Shown here one piece after another: positions 1 through 11,014 of a stretch of 64,000 nucleotides of DNA; positions within the stretch are counted from its first letter, which is position 1, and each line of letters begins with the position of its first letter. The stretch comes from Podocnemis expansa (lineage: Eukaryota; Chordata; Testudines; Podocnemididae), in assembly GCA_007922195.1 (NCBI GenBank), contig ML681963.1:58382584-58446583 (forward strand), written 5' to 3'. The notes beneath the pieces are model-generated. The model was not told where the DNA came from. It saw nothing but the letters and a program-made list of their open reading frames with translations, and did no database searches. Made by a program: the position numbers and the translations under genes.

Positions 1-890
1 TCGACAGCAAGAGTCCAAGAGCAGCTCGTTGCAAAGCAAGTCAAAGTATAACAGTAAATTGTAAGGAGTGATCTGGATGTTACCCAACAAGTCTTCTCTA
101 ACTTCTGCAGTCCCATATGTTCCCCTCCACATTACCAACATCCTCTGCAACTCAAATAAATAGCAGCTTTGAATGGCTCTGGAAACATCTCCCACACCTA
201 TTTCAAAAAGCAGCAAAACTTCTGCATCTGGAAAGGGCATTTCTGAGGAAAGACACATAACAGCAGCTCAAGAGCCTTGACCAGGAAGTGAAGAGAAGTG
301 CTCTGTCTTGTCTCAACTTTGTGGTAAACCTTTCTGGCTGTAGAGGAACAAATGTTGTCCAAGACCACAGAAAGCACATGCTGCATCTGTGCCCAAACTC
401 AGCAATTTCCTAACAGTGTGGGCAGAGTTTTATTACCTAATTTCCAGGTGTGCTGTCAGCATGAGTCTTGGTTGGCTTCAGATAAAAGTGGGAAGGGAAA
501 GTGTTCCCAGTCCTGAATGTGTCTGCATAATTAATTGTAATTACTATCCAAGGCCTTTTCATCCTTTAAAGTTACGTCACTTTCTCAGGCTCATATCTTA
601 CCAAGACCTTTTCATCTGCTGCTTCTGCAGGACGGCAAAATGTGCAAGACAGATCACAATGGGGTTGCTGGGGCCCTGCCAGCACAACCCACAGAAGAAG
701 AAATACAAAGGATTCCAATGTAAAAGCGCCTGTACAGCTCAGCTGACTTGACGGACGTACAGAGCATGACACTTGGACAGATACCCAAACACTTTACAGT
801 CTACCTAGAATGACGCTCACTTCATTACCTCTAGGACCCTACCATGCAGAATCCTTTAACATTGGCTCCAAGTACCATAGGAAAACCAGG
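1..890. other. Sequence without a recognised gene
   Basis: No reading frame here resembles a known protein. The only point of note is a short stretch at about 592-676 with good splice-site look-alikes on both strands, treated under findings. Confidence 0.5.
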
Positions 891-894
891 CATC

Positions 895-1190
895 CTCACA
901 GTGGAACAGAACAGTGGTCCATCTAGTCCAGTACCCTGTCACATTCAGAGAAAGGTGTAAAGGACCCTGCAGTAGGAAGATATGGAATAAATTCTCTTCC
1001 TAACCCCACACTCATGCCTTGAAGCAGGAAAGTTTAATATCCCTTCCAAAACTCCTGTGTTTTCTTACATTTATTATAATCCTAAGTGTCTCATTTCTTT
1101 CTGAATTCTGCTAACCTGCTGATTTCAATGATCTCGTGTGGCAATGAATTCCATGGGCAAACTGAACTGTGTGAAGTATATCCTTTTAGT
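895..1190. repeat. Possible old CR1-like retroelement fragment
   Basis: The text (AGTGGTCCATCTAGTCCAGT near 910, then GGCAATGAATTCCATGGGCA near 1140) resembles the diverged CR1-type repeats common in sauropsid genomes, where a 'gtccatctagtccagtaycctgt' phrase and an 'aatgaattccacaggt' phrase occur in this order. Assignment is from memory of such repeats; ends are not defined. Confidence 0.35.
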
Positions 1191-1344
1191 AAGCAAGGGA
1201 CCCATCTCAGAGGGTTCCAAGGTACTCTGGAGCAAGCCTGCTGCCTCCGCAGTGTTCCCAGCCTAAGGAATGAGGGAGGGCAAGCACAGGACTTGAACAC
1301 AGCTCTCCACATGGCATCTTGCAAAAAAAGTAACAGACTCCCAG

Positions 1345-2090
1345 GGTACCAGAGAGGTCAGTTTTCCCCTTAATGCACATATGACTCCCTCTAATAGCAA
1401 ACAGCTACCCCCACATTTTCCTCCCTTAGTTTCCTAATCTCTTATCAGCAGAAATCCCATCTCTATTCTGTAATGTGAGTGTTCAGCCCTTACTAGCTAT
1501 TTGTCATTGCCTATCTTCACATCTTTATTAGCTCATATTTGCTTTGGCTGCACATCCAAGCAGTAGTTTAACCAGAGTGAAAAAGGAAAATCTTGGACTC
1601 TTAACAATAGCAATGAAGTTTAATCTGTCACTGGAGACAGTTACTTGACTCCTATTGGTGGCTGGTACAGGCAGGGTCAAGTGTAACATGTGGCAAAGGA
1701 AGCACTAGGGAAGCCAGGCAGCTGCAGCTCCAACACTAGGCATTTCCTTGTGTTATTCTGAGTTCCCTTGTCCCCTCATGTGCAGAGGGAACAACTCCAG
1801 CTGTCCAGTCACCTGCATGGGCTTCTCAGCCGGCTGGATTTATGGGTTATGAATGATGTTAACTGTCTGGATTGGCTCTGGCTGGCTGCTTAGTCATTCA
1901 GCACTATGTTAGGAAGCTTGAAACAGTTAAGCTTTTGTGCTTGACACTGGCCCCCAGCTTTGGACCTGGAAGCTGATCTGGATTCCTGATCAGAAATGGC
2001 ATTGGACAGCTTGGGCATGAGTACTTCCATAAGGTCTTCTCCAGCCATGAATCAAGACAGCTTCTGATGAAAACAGAAGAATCTAGTTCC
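1345..2090. other. Non-repetitive sequence, no gene seen
   Basis: No coding signature, transposon end or tandem repeat recognised. Confidence 0.4.
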
Positions 2091-2092
2091 AA

Positions 2093-2222
2093 AGGGGCAG
2101 CTGTGTTAATCTAGTTCAGTAAAACAAACAAGGTGTCTTGTGGCACTTTTAAAGACTAACAAATTTATTTGTTGCATGAGCTTTCATGGGAGAAAATTCC
2201 ACTTTGTCTGACGCTTTGAAGA
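2093..2222 (-). mobile_element. Penelope-like (hammerhead-bearing) repeat, copy A
   Basis: Reads GGGGCAGCTGTGTTAATCTA, then 'cttgtggcacttttaaagactaac', then 'gcatgagctttcatgggag'. This is the reverse of a widespread sauropsid repeat. On the minus strand the distal part contains a hammerhead-like fold: a stem around an AATTTTC loop followed by GAAAGC and TCATGC. Here the CTGANGA box is damaged (CAGACAA). The family assignment rests on similarity to the minimal hammerheads described in Penelope-like retroelements. Confidence 0.65.
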
Positions 2223-3550
2223 TGGAGGAACTTAGAGAATGAGAACCGAGAAGAGTCTAGGTTTCCAAATGTTTATTCAAGGCATCAATTTAAGAATAAT
2301 TCTTTGGCTTTACATCTGAAAAGCTTAGTGTACTTTGAAAGATCAAAATGGAGCCATTTCCCAAAGTGGGGAAAGATAGAGGATGCTACGGTCGGAGCTA
2401 TTTCACCAATAGTATTAGGAAGCTTTAAAACTGAAGTAACTCAATGGCCACACAAGCACAGGACCAAATAAAGGCTTCAAGGGAGATTACACCAAGAACA
2501 AAAGCAGAGATTCCAACTTCTTTGTTGCACTGATATTTGGACTCTATGGCTAAGATGCTATATTAATAAATTTAAACCAATGCTATGTAAACTCACTTTT
2601 AAAACCTCATTCTAAAAGTAACTTGGCTTGACTGTAAAGGGCATGAAGTGTAACTCAGGAACTGCTACTAATAGTTGCCCTCTGCCAGCCCTTGGCACCT
2701 GAAATGCCATCTTCAGCAGGCTCCTACCTGAAGAAAGGGAAAATAATTAAATTGCCTTCCAAATTAGAAAACGCCAGAGAATGGTGAATCAAGAACAGAT
2801 GTGATTCATTTAGGATTAGATACAGGAAGGTGGAAGACGTCACATTCTTCTGTTCCCCTTTTCCTTTCACAGGCTGACCTTTGACATTTTTCTCAACAGG
2901 AAATCTTATTCTCTCCTTCCCTGTAAACTGCTGACTACTGTATTTTATACCATACAAAGTCAATGGAAGTCAGATGAGAAGAAGGAACAAAGAACCAGGA
3001 CACCTTACAACAAGTACATCTTCCCAAAGGGGAGCATTTCTCACGGAACTGTGGCCAAGACGCTACTTGCTTAGGACCCATCAGGGAGGCAAAAAAGCCT
3101 TCCTTTGGGTGAGTATCTGGGGAGCAACAGAAAATCCTGGCACAGCAGGATCTAAGTACTGAGGTTATGCCAGTAACTCCAATGTTGCATTATGGCTACT
3201 TCACTACAAACATTTAGAGGGGAAAGATTTTCAATGGCAGCTCCTTTCCTTCCTCGCTGCACTACCCCAGGCACCTCTTCCTAAATGTTTTCCTAAATTC
3301 AAGTAGTTTCCTGTATAAAGGATTTGATGGACACTGCTGGAAAAAAACATTTTCAATTTCACTGTGAAATTTTTCCTAACTGGAATTCAGAGCAGGGGCT
3401 AACATGCGCAGAATTAGCTGAACACACATGAAAGGAAGGAGATATTCTAGGCAGTAAAGAAGCAGTGTGTCACCAGCACATCCCTCTTTCCAGCAAGCAG
3501 GCCACTGATGATGGGATCTGGCAAGTTAAGAAAGACAGACACACCAAACT
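2223..3550. other. No gene or clear repeat
   Basis: AT-rich sequence without recognisable coding or transposon structure. Confidence 0.4.
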
Positions 3551-3553
3551 CCA

Positions 3554-3627
3554 AGGGGGCAGCTGTGTTAGTCTAGTTCAGCAAAACAAGCAAAGAGTCC
3601 TGTGACACTTAAAGACTAACAAATTCC
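3554..3627 (-). mobile_element. Penelope-like repeat fragment, copy B
   Basis: Same head as the copy at 2,093 (GGGGGCAGCTGTGTTAGTCT, then 'gacacttaaagactaacaaatt') but stops before the hammerhead part. Confidence 0.6.
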
Positions 3628-6600
3628 CATTCCCAGTGTAAGATTAATGGGCTCCTTGCTAGAGCAGTTAGCAAGAGTCACTAAGACAGCTGCCAAATCA
3701 GGTGTGTCCAAAAAAAGGCTGGCACCTATTTGAAGCCACTTGTCAGTCCCAAGTTGTCTGTAAATAACCCCTTTGTCTGAGGAATCCTTCTTGCCATGAA
3801 AGGTGAGGTAGGGGCAAAAAGATTTATGGGATTGCAGCCCCCTCGCCCCCCAAGCTGCTGGGGGAGACAAAGGCCCTGCATGCATGACCTTGTACAAGCT
3901 AAGTACAGCAGGGATCCTGTGAGCATAAACAGAAACATAACTCAGCTGCCCCTCCTGAAAATCATCTACACCACTGGCTGCCACCAAAGCATCTTCAAGA
4001 AAGTAAGAGTTTGACCCTGAGGGGAAGCACTTTATTCTTTTCTCCGCTTACCCATGCAGGAGGTAGAAAACCAGACAACAGAGTGGATGAAGCTGGAATT
4101 AGGAATAGACTGGAAGTGCCTTATCTGGGGAGAGATGTGGGCAGGGAGGTCTTACTTTGACCAATAGCAAATACTTCTAAGGAAGGTGCAAGGAACCCCA
4201 CAGTGGCACATCAACAGTTACTTTTCTGTAGGAAAGCGTCTTTCCTGCCCTAGCAATTTGGAGTTGGCTTGTGCGTTGAAGCTGGCAGATTTATAGTCCT
4301 TGTGAGTGGTTATCTGAGTAAGTAACGAAGGATTTTTTTTATTGACTTTGTAAATGTCAAAACCCTTTCTGAATTAAAGTCTATCACCAGTGAACATTGT
4401 CTAGAGCTGCACAAGGTCAATGTTTTGGGTAAAAACACAGGCAAGAGCAGAGAAACTACAATAAGACAGACAGGGAAGAAGACCCTAGAGAGCTAAGCCA
4501 CCCCAGCTGCTTGCTGCATCCTCTGGTTACCCCAGTGTCTCTTCTGAAGCAGGCTGCAATGTAAACAGGAAGCAGAGCTCTGACAGCAGGCATGCTGCAG
4601 ATGGATGCGAACTTTGCAGGGCGTCAATAAGCAGCCAGATGGAGAGAAGGCTAGTGATCTAGCATCCTGCCAAGGGCCAGGGTCCTGGCCTGATCTTTAA
4701 CCTACAAGCATTCAGCTGTCTTTCTGAAGGACAGGGAGATACAACGTCCATGGCCACCAACATACCTGGATGATGGGTGCCTTAGAACTAGTCAAGGTGG
4801 AGAGAAAGTGTGGCTCAGAGACTCGGGGCAGGAGGACCTTTTACAGTGCTCACTGGATGGAGTTCAAAGCCCACAGCAGCTACACTCAGGCTTGTCAGCA
4901 TGGTCCCACCATTACCACCTGGGGGCAGAACACATCCCATCTCTGTTCTTGCTTTTGGCCATGTGCCCCAATGCTCAAGCACTCACATCTGCACACAGAA
5001 GAGCTATTAATTGTCATTCTCCGCAGTCCCTTGCTCTGAGTGGGCCAAAACCCAAATCTCCCACTGTCCTCAGGCAGTGCAAGTTTCAGAGTCACTAATG
5101 TTCACTTGAACCTCTTTCCACACTCCGCAATTCCAGTTAACTTTGTTGGTCTGCTGACTCCTAAACAAGAAAAAGTCAAACCAAGGCAAGCAGCCTCGCA
5201 CTATCAGGAAACATCCAGCCAAGGTGACCAAGCAACAGGCAACCACATGGTTCCTATCCCAAAGTGGAGGAAACTGCACAGGGTAAGAAAAGGATGGCAC
5301 AAGAGGGAAACTGCTTCTGTCCTGCCATGGACCTACTGAACATGCCCATCATAAAGCTCTAATGCCCCTTGATCAAGTGAGTCAGGGAAGGGCTGTGACT
5401 GTTAACAACAATAGTTGGAAAGAGAGAGAATTCTTCATGTTGAAGGCGGTTGTGCAACATTAAAGGCTCCTCCTTCAACTGTCAATGCAAGGTTTCTTCA
5501 AAAATGACTAGGTGAGGGTATTTAAATGTTTTTTCTTTTAATTTGGTGGCATTTATTTACATTTTTTTAAGCATTAAAATGATAAAGAGGGCAAATAAAA
5601 CCTAAACAAAAAGGCCTCAGTCTAGAAGTCTACAAGTCAGAGTGAGATGGGAACACATCACATCTTTTCCAGCCTTGGCTCAGGGAAGGGCTGCTTCTCA
5701 CAGCATGTCGTCTGCTGCTGTGTCCAGGCTGGTTTCAAAATGTTTGTGGTAATGGAATTGCCAACACTCCCTTTGAAAGAGGGAGAGTGACGTGTATTGT
5801 TCTAGTGGACATTCCAAAAAACTACATTCAGATTTCCAGTATAATCATCTTCCTTTTATTACAAAATGAAAGCATAACGACCCACTCAGCTTTTAGCTCC
5901 CACTTGGTCTTTAAGAAAATTACACTGAGAACTCACCTGAAAAAGATTTTCCTTTCCAATCTCTTCCTGCTAAGTTGAGCAGTGCCACAGTCACAATTCA
6001 TAAAGAGTGAATAATTAATTGAGAACTTACCTTGGGATAGAAATACTGATTGTAATTACAGGATTAGACATTTGAGGCCAAATTCATTCCTGGTTCTATT
6101 TCCCTGAGTTCATTCAAACTCCAGGGAAGTATAGCGTCACAACTAGTCACTGGTTTTGCAAAGATGTGGAAGAATAAGAATCCAAACTTTCAAATCATGC
6201 AAAAACCTTTCTGAAAAAGCAAAACCAGATGCACACATTCCTCATACAACTGGAACAAGGACATATGCCCTGGAGAAGTGAGCACATGAAAATCTGCAAC
6301 TCTTAAAATTCCCCACAGAGATCTCTTGTGAAATACACTGAAAACACAGAGCTTGAATTTTTATGCAGGCACTTACTAATCAGAAGGTAGCAAGGAAACA
6401 AAGGAGAGAGGTGAGCACCATCAACATCCACTGGCTACTTCCTAGGGCTACTAGCTACAGAGAGCAGGTCTATAGCAAAGTCCCCTATACCAACTGCTGG
6501 GAAAGAAAAGGAGGCTGAAATTCCCACCACGATGCTTTCACATCTGTGTTCGGCTCTTGTGTATTTGATAGATTTGAAACCAACTCCCTCCTCATCTTTC

Positions 6601-6655
6601 CCTGCTCACCCCTGGTTGTTGGGTCATGGAGGAGAGCCATCTTCCCTCAATTTCC
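3628..6655. other. 3 kb without a recognised gene
   Basis: Only short chance frames. A good minus-strand donor look-alike (CCCAAG/GTAAGT) lies at about 6,025-6,036, but no protein-like exon is attached to it. Confidence 0.4.
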
Positions 6656-6659
6656 AAAG

Positions 6660-6930
6660 GGATAGCCGTGTTAGTCTAGTCCAGCAAAAAAACCCACAAG
6701 GAATTGTGTGGCACTTAAAGACTAACAGATTTACTTTTTTGCATGAGCTTTCGTGGGAGAAAATCCCACTTTGTCAGATGCTTCGAAGATAGGTGAACGT
6801 ACAGAATGGAACAAAAATAAATGCAAGGGGGTGTAAAACATAGGATCAGGTCATACAGAGCAAATCAGAGCAGTTGTTAGTTCAAATGCTTAGTCTGTAA
6901 GTGCCACACAACTCCTTGTGGTTTTTTTTG
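6660..6930 (-). mobile_element. Penelope-like repeat, copy C, with inverted partial second copy
   Basis: 6660-6790 carries the full head ('gatagccgtgttagtctag'), the 'gtggcacttaaagactaac' block and the hammerhead-like end. On the minus strand it reads CTGACAA, then the stem GTGGGA/TCCCAC, then an intact GAAAGC. A second, inverted partial copy follows at about 6,887-6,930 ('cttagtctgtaagtgccacac'), so the two form an inverted pair around about 95 bp of other sequence. Confidence 0.65.
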
Positions 6931-7039
6931 CATCCTCCCTCAGCCTTTGGTTTTGGGATCCTCATTCTACTTTCTCAAGTTAAACTGACACCATTCTTGT
7001 CAAGTTCAGCGTTTAGGGCCATCTGCGGCTCCTTGGAAC

Positions 7040-7155
7040 CGTGATGAAGTGTAGTAGCTAGCACCTCTGCTTAATGTGCAGCAGCTCCTAGGTTCAAGCC
7101 CCAGGGGGTTAGACTCAATGATCTCATGAGGTCCCTTCCAACCCTATGATTGGAT
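7040..7155 (+). mobile_element. tRNA-headed SINE with CR1-like tail
   Basis: Contains a Pol III B-box-like GGTTCAAGCCCC after 'cctctgcttaatgtgcagcag', followed by the CR1-like tail phrase 'gatctcatgaggtcccttcc' and 'ccctatgattg'. The same structure recurs at 32,165. This matches the composite tRNA-SINE design known in turtles and related sauropsids. Confidence 0.65.
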
Positions 7156-7424
7156 TCAATTCAAAGTCTGGTTAATTCCACTCAAGGCTTAAAGTACAAG
7201 CAACAGATGTGGCACTGTAGACTCAGAAAGGCACTTTGCTTCTGGTCCCATTTAGTTTTCTCCACCCCAGGAAGGATGAGGAGCTTTTTGAATGAACTGA
7301 AAGCTTAGATCCAACAGAAGCGGAGGGCTCAGTCTCCCTCTTCCCCACCTAGCCAGGGGAAGTTTTCTACTTCCAACTGGGGAATGTATTTTTCAAATCC
7401 TACCGCCTTCTACCGCAGCTTGAA

Positions 7425-8105
7425 CTATAGCGGGTGAAGACGGAAAGGCTGGAATCCGAACAAAGGAGAGACATCAGGACCTCTCCCCAACCACGGAGGC
7501 AGCTCGAGGCAGAGCCAACTCGGGCCAGCCCGGCTGCGGCCGCCCCTCCCCAGCCTCAGTCCCACCTGTGCCCACGCCCAGCCCGTGTTGTGCAAGGCGG
7601 GGTCCGTCTGCAGCGCCGGCGCCCGACCAGGAGCCCCAGCCTGCGCCCCGAGGCGCTTCCAAGGCGGCCGGGCACCCCGGACTCCTCCAGGCGCGCCCCA
7701 GCCCTGGCAGGAGCCGGCCGGGGACCCGCGCCCTGAGCCCGGCTGGGGACAGCGGCCGGCCCCGGGGCGATGCTCGTCCCACAGCCGGGCAGAGGCGCCG
7801 TGCGGCGGGGGTGTCGCCCCAAAGCCCCCCAGGGACCCCGCGCCCACCTGGTCCGCTCCGGAGCTCGCCGCGCACCCCGATCCGCTCCCGCCGACGGGCG
7901 CCGGGCACCGAGCACCGAGACCGGCCGCCCCATCCCGCCCCTCGCCCCGCCCCATGGGCCGGCCGGCTGCTGGGTGTGCAACGGGGGAGGGGCATGGGGC
8001 GCTGAGTGTGCAAGAGCCGGGGGAGGGGGTGCTGGGTGTGCAGGGAGGAGAGGGGCGGGACACTGGGTGTGCAAGGGAAGGACAAGCCTAACCCTGGCGA
8101 CTCCC
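7425..8105. promoter_or_regulatory. Orphan CpG island, possible FHL3 promoter
   Basis: About 600-700 bp of very GC-rich, CpG-dense sequence, sharply different from its AT-rich neighbours. Long frames on both strands are a composition effect (few stops). In mammals FHL3 lies divergently just upstream of UTP11 and has a noncoding first exon, so this could be its promoter on the minus strand. A usable minus-strand donor (CACAG/GTGGGA) lies at about 7,563-7,572. No LIM-domain coding exon was found to its left, so the link is inference only. Confidence 0.5.
7968..8090 (+). repeat. Minisatellite, CTGGGTGTGCA-type units
   Basis: Four imperfect units, about 27-36 bp each, all starting with (C/G)TG(G/A)GTGTGCA followed by a purine-rich GGGGGAGGGG stretch. 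It sits on the right edge of the CpG island. Confidence 0.65.
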
Positions 8106-8124
8106 CCCAGGGATTTCCCAACAC

Positions 8125-8410
8125 CCCCAGTTGTCAGCTAGTAACAGTGGGGTACCAATGTAGTGAGCACCCCCACACCACGGGTCTCAAACTCAAATCA
8201 CCACCAGGGCCGCATGAGGACTAGTGTGTTAGCCCCAGAGCCACACCACTGAAACCTTTTCATACAACAATGTTGCAAGTAGCAGTAAACTAGTGTCATT
8301 GTGGCAGCAGGAAATAGCTTTAGGGGTTGCATGCCGCCCACCCGCTGTGTGTTTGAGATCGGTGCCCTACGCTCCCCCTGATTTCAAGTCCTGGGGAGAA
8401 TACTGCTCTG
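8125..8410. repeat. Dispersed repeat split by a hAT element
   Basis: The flanks 8125-8178 ('ccccagttgtcagctagtaacag ... gtgagcaccccc') and 8365-8410 ('tttcaagtcctggggagaatactgct') match, in order and uninterrupted, the sequence at about 29,975-30,093. The second locus is therefore a paralogous empty site for the insertion at 8179-8364. Confidence 0.65.
8179..8364. mobile_element. hAT-type MITE, 'CTCAAACTC' family
   Basis: Ends are CACGGGTCTCAAACTC and GTTTGAGATCGGTG, an imperfect terminal inverted repeat. Flanks CCCCACAC and CCCTACGC agree at 6 of 8 positions. Sister copies are at 43,650 and 54,437 (the latter inverted). Internal text 'ccacaccactgaaaccttttcata' is shared among all three. Confidence 0.75.
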
Positions 8411-8455
8411 CTCACCCCCATGGTGCTCTCAGCCTCTGCACACCAGGGTCTGGGA

Positions 8456-9019
8456 CAGGGGTGCCTGACCTTTCGGATGAGGGGCCACACTGCAATTCTT
8501 TTCTCACTCAGGGGCTGGTGAGCAAATTTTGGCTAGATAAGGCACAGACATTCATCTTGTTAATAAAATTTAAAACAGTCAGAAGTAAGCACCAGCTTAC
8601 AAGTTCTGTTTTGGTTCTGTAAAAGCAAGGCCAGCAAGCAAGAAAGATGATAGGGCAGGAGTGGCCATGCGGGATGGCAAGGGAAAGTGTAAGGAGCAGG
8701 GCGGAGGGGGGATGGTAAGAGAGGGAAGGTCAGGGGTGGCCATGTGGGGTGGCAGGGGAGAAGAGGGGAAGTGTGGGAGGAGTGGCAAGAAAGGGCAGGG
8801 GTGTGTGTAGCTGGCAGAGTGTGGCAGGGAAGGAGGAGCATGGAGAGCAGGGCAGGGGCGGCAAGAGAGGGAAAGGACGAGGAGGGGAGCATGACATGGC
8901 AAGGCAGGGGGAATGTGGCAGGAGTGGCAAGACAGGGTGCATGTGGTGGTCCCATGGGCTGGATAAGAGCCTTTCACAGGCCAGGTTCTGGCCCCAGGGC
9001 CACAGGTTGGACAAGCCTG
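8456..9019. mobile_element. hAT-type element, 'CAGGGGTGCC' family
   Basis: Ends CAGGGGTGCCTGACCTT and AGGTTGGACAAGCCTG form a terminal inverted repeat. Flanks GTCTGGGA and GTCTAGGC agree at 6 of 8 positions. The interior (about 8,630-8,940) is a degenerate purine-rich tandem array of GGCA(A/G)GG-type units, which creates long chance frames on the minus strand. Confidence 0.7.
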
Positions 9020-9496
9020 GTCTAGGCAGCCACTGGCAGCTAGGACCAAACTAGATGTTACACAAGAGCTCACAGAGCCAACTCAGAGGTGCCTCCCTGT
9101 GGCCCAGGTGTGTCTTCTGACTGCCCCTCAGTGCCAGGCCAGCAGAAAGCCCCAGAGAGCTGGGACCAGGACAAGAAGAAGAGCTTGTCAAGTCACCCCA
9201 GGCCCTCACTTTGAATCTGACCAAGTTGGGTAGTGACTGAAGGTTGTTACTATCCAGGCTCAGTGGCCTCACTGGTTGGTGAGTTGACATCACAGCCTCA
9301 GGCGGTACCTAGTGCCTGGGCATCCACGTTACAGAGTAACACCACCACAGAGGGCAGTCCTGCCAGCCATGTTAAAGGGTACATGGGTCACAGAACCTGT
9401 GCCTCTTCTTATTTCCTGAGACCCCTTGCTAAGCAGAGATTAGAAGCAGTGCCACAGGTACCATTGCAAGGGATGAGACCACATGAAAGCCTAGAA

Positions 9497-9630
9497 CAGT
9501 GGCTCTCAACCCAAGGCCCATAGACCACTAGCAGCCCAGCCACCCAGCTGCAGCCCATGTGACATGCTCAGGGACATGCAGGTAATCTTAGATGCAGGCC
9601 ATAATGGTATATATAGGTTGAGAACAGATG
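9497..9630. mobile_element. hAT remnant, 'CAGTGGCTCTCAACC' family
   Basis: Starts CAGTGGCTCTCAACCCAAGG and ends GGTTGAGAACAGATG, an eroded inverted repeat. No target duplication was visible. Confidence 0.5.
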
Positions 9631-10925
9631 GAATGGCAGGGAGTGATATTGGGGTATGCTTGCACTGCCATTGCCACTGAAGTATTCAGAACTGCTATGT
9701 TGATTTCAAATCGTTCTGCACTTCTATGGTTTATATGTGGTGCTAATAATACTGTGCTCCTTCAGAGTCTTTGGTGATGGTCGCCTGAAGTAGTCCCTGC
9801 TCCAAGCCAAGTAGATAAGCTTACCACACTGCATAAATAGCCTTGGGTGAATGACAGCAGAGGCTCAACTTTCATTATTTACAAAGCATGGACAAACACA
9901 GTTATGAAAATATTTTAACTATTTTCCAGAGAATGTCAGTTCAGCAAAGGGCCAGAAAACCATTTCTTCCTGATGCCATAGGAAGAACTTAGGGTCCTGT
10001 CATTAGGGTCCTTAAAACTCCCTTAATGATGAGATAATTTAATTACTTTAAATCCACTTTTGTAATGATACTTTTTCTCCAGCATGCCTCTTGAAGCATT
10101 TACAGCTATAGAGAAGAATGGACAAGCACATAGTGAGCCTGTTGCAGAGCAGGACTCTCCTCCTAAAGGGCAGGGAACGGACAAGGTCTCTTTTTAGCCT
10201 TTAAAGTTCTGTTTGTACTTACAGACAGTGATTAAAGAGCCAAACTATTGTAGCCAGCCTGTGGAATCAGTTCAGTTTAATACCCAATATGTGTTTGGTT
10301 TAAATAGGAAGAAAGTTCAAGTCAGAGTTGTGTAGGGGAGGAAGGGAGATATAAAAATGCCAGATGAACCAAGGAATACATTCAATTCAGTTTCAGTTCA
10401 GTTTAATTAAACTTTATTGGCAAGGAAAAAACATGGAGCTCGATGTAGCTTGAAAACTTTTCTCTTTCACTAATAGAAGCTGATCCAAAGATATACTATC
10501 CTCCTTGTCTCTCTAGTCTCCTGGGACCAAGAGGGCTACAACACTGCACAAACAACATATAATAAGGCTTCACAGTAGCAATAGTCTTCAATCAGCTGCT
10601 CTGCCCACTGTTTTTTTTTTCCTGAAGGTCACCAGAGAGACATACAAGCTGCTATACTTCGGGAAAAACCTGGCAACAGCCAGAGACTGCTGGAAAGAGA
10701 AGGAACATTGCGAAACTTTTGCTGCATTGAATCATTTCCCTTAAAGCATGTTTTTTCCCCCCCATTACAACTGGTAATTTTGATTTCCCTCCCCCTCCCC
10801 CCCACTTTCTCCTCTCTTTTGAATCTAAACAACTGGTTCAATTTGCTGTAACAGAGCCTGACTTGATCCTGACTTCCACTCCTTAGAATTTATTTTGCTC
10901 CCATTTTGTGAGTTCCCCTCCTCGA
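9631..10925. other. No gene recognised
   Basis: AT-rich sequence with no coding or repeat structure I can name. It holds a T9 run near 10,612 and pyrimidine-rich C/T runs near 10,755-10,805. Confidence 0.4.
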
Positions 10926-11014
10926 GCATCTGATGAAGTGGGATTTTCTCCCACAAAAGCTCATGCGATAAATAAATTTGTTAGTCTTTAAAAGTGCCAT
11001 AGGATTCCTTGTTT
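10926..11014 (+). mobile_element. Penelope-like repeat, copy D, hammerhead-like core on plus strand
   Basis: CTGATGA at 10930-10936, then stem GTGGGA (10938-10943), loop, TCCCAC (10949-10954), then AAAA GC TCAT GC, ending in 'gttagtctttaaaagtgcca'. The CTGATGA box is intact, but the G of the GAAA box is A, and the base expected as T at the cleavage site is G. It is probably inactive. The 5' head of the repeat is missing. Confidence 0.65.

Noticed and set aside
1..7400. FHL3 coding exons expected by synteny
   Set aside because: No CxxC...HxxC LIM pattern was found on either strand.
7425..8141. Several overlapping long frames (up to 216 codons) on both strands
   Set aside because: They lie in a CpG-rich island and a minisatellite where stops are rare; composition is Pro/Ala/Arg/Gly-rich in all frames and no domain is visible.
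8560..9073. Pro/Ser/Cys-rich minus-strand frames of 131-158 codons
   Set aside because: Produced by a degenerate purine-rich tandem array inside a hAT.
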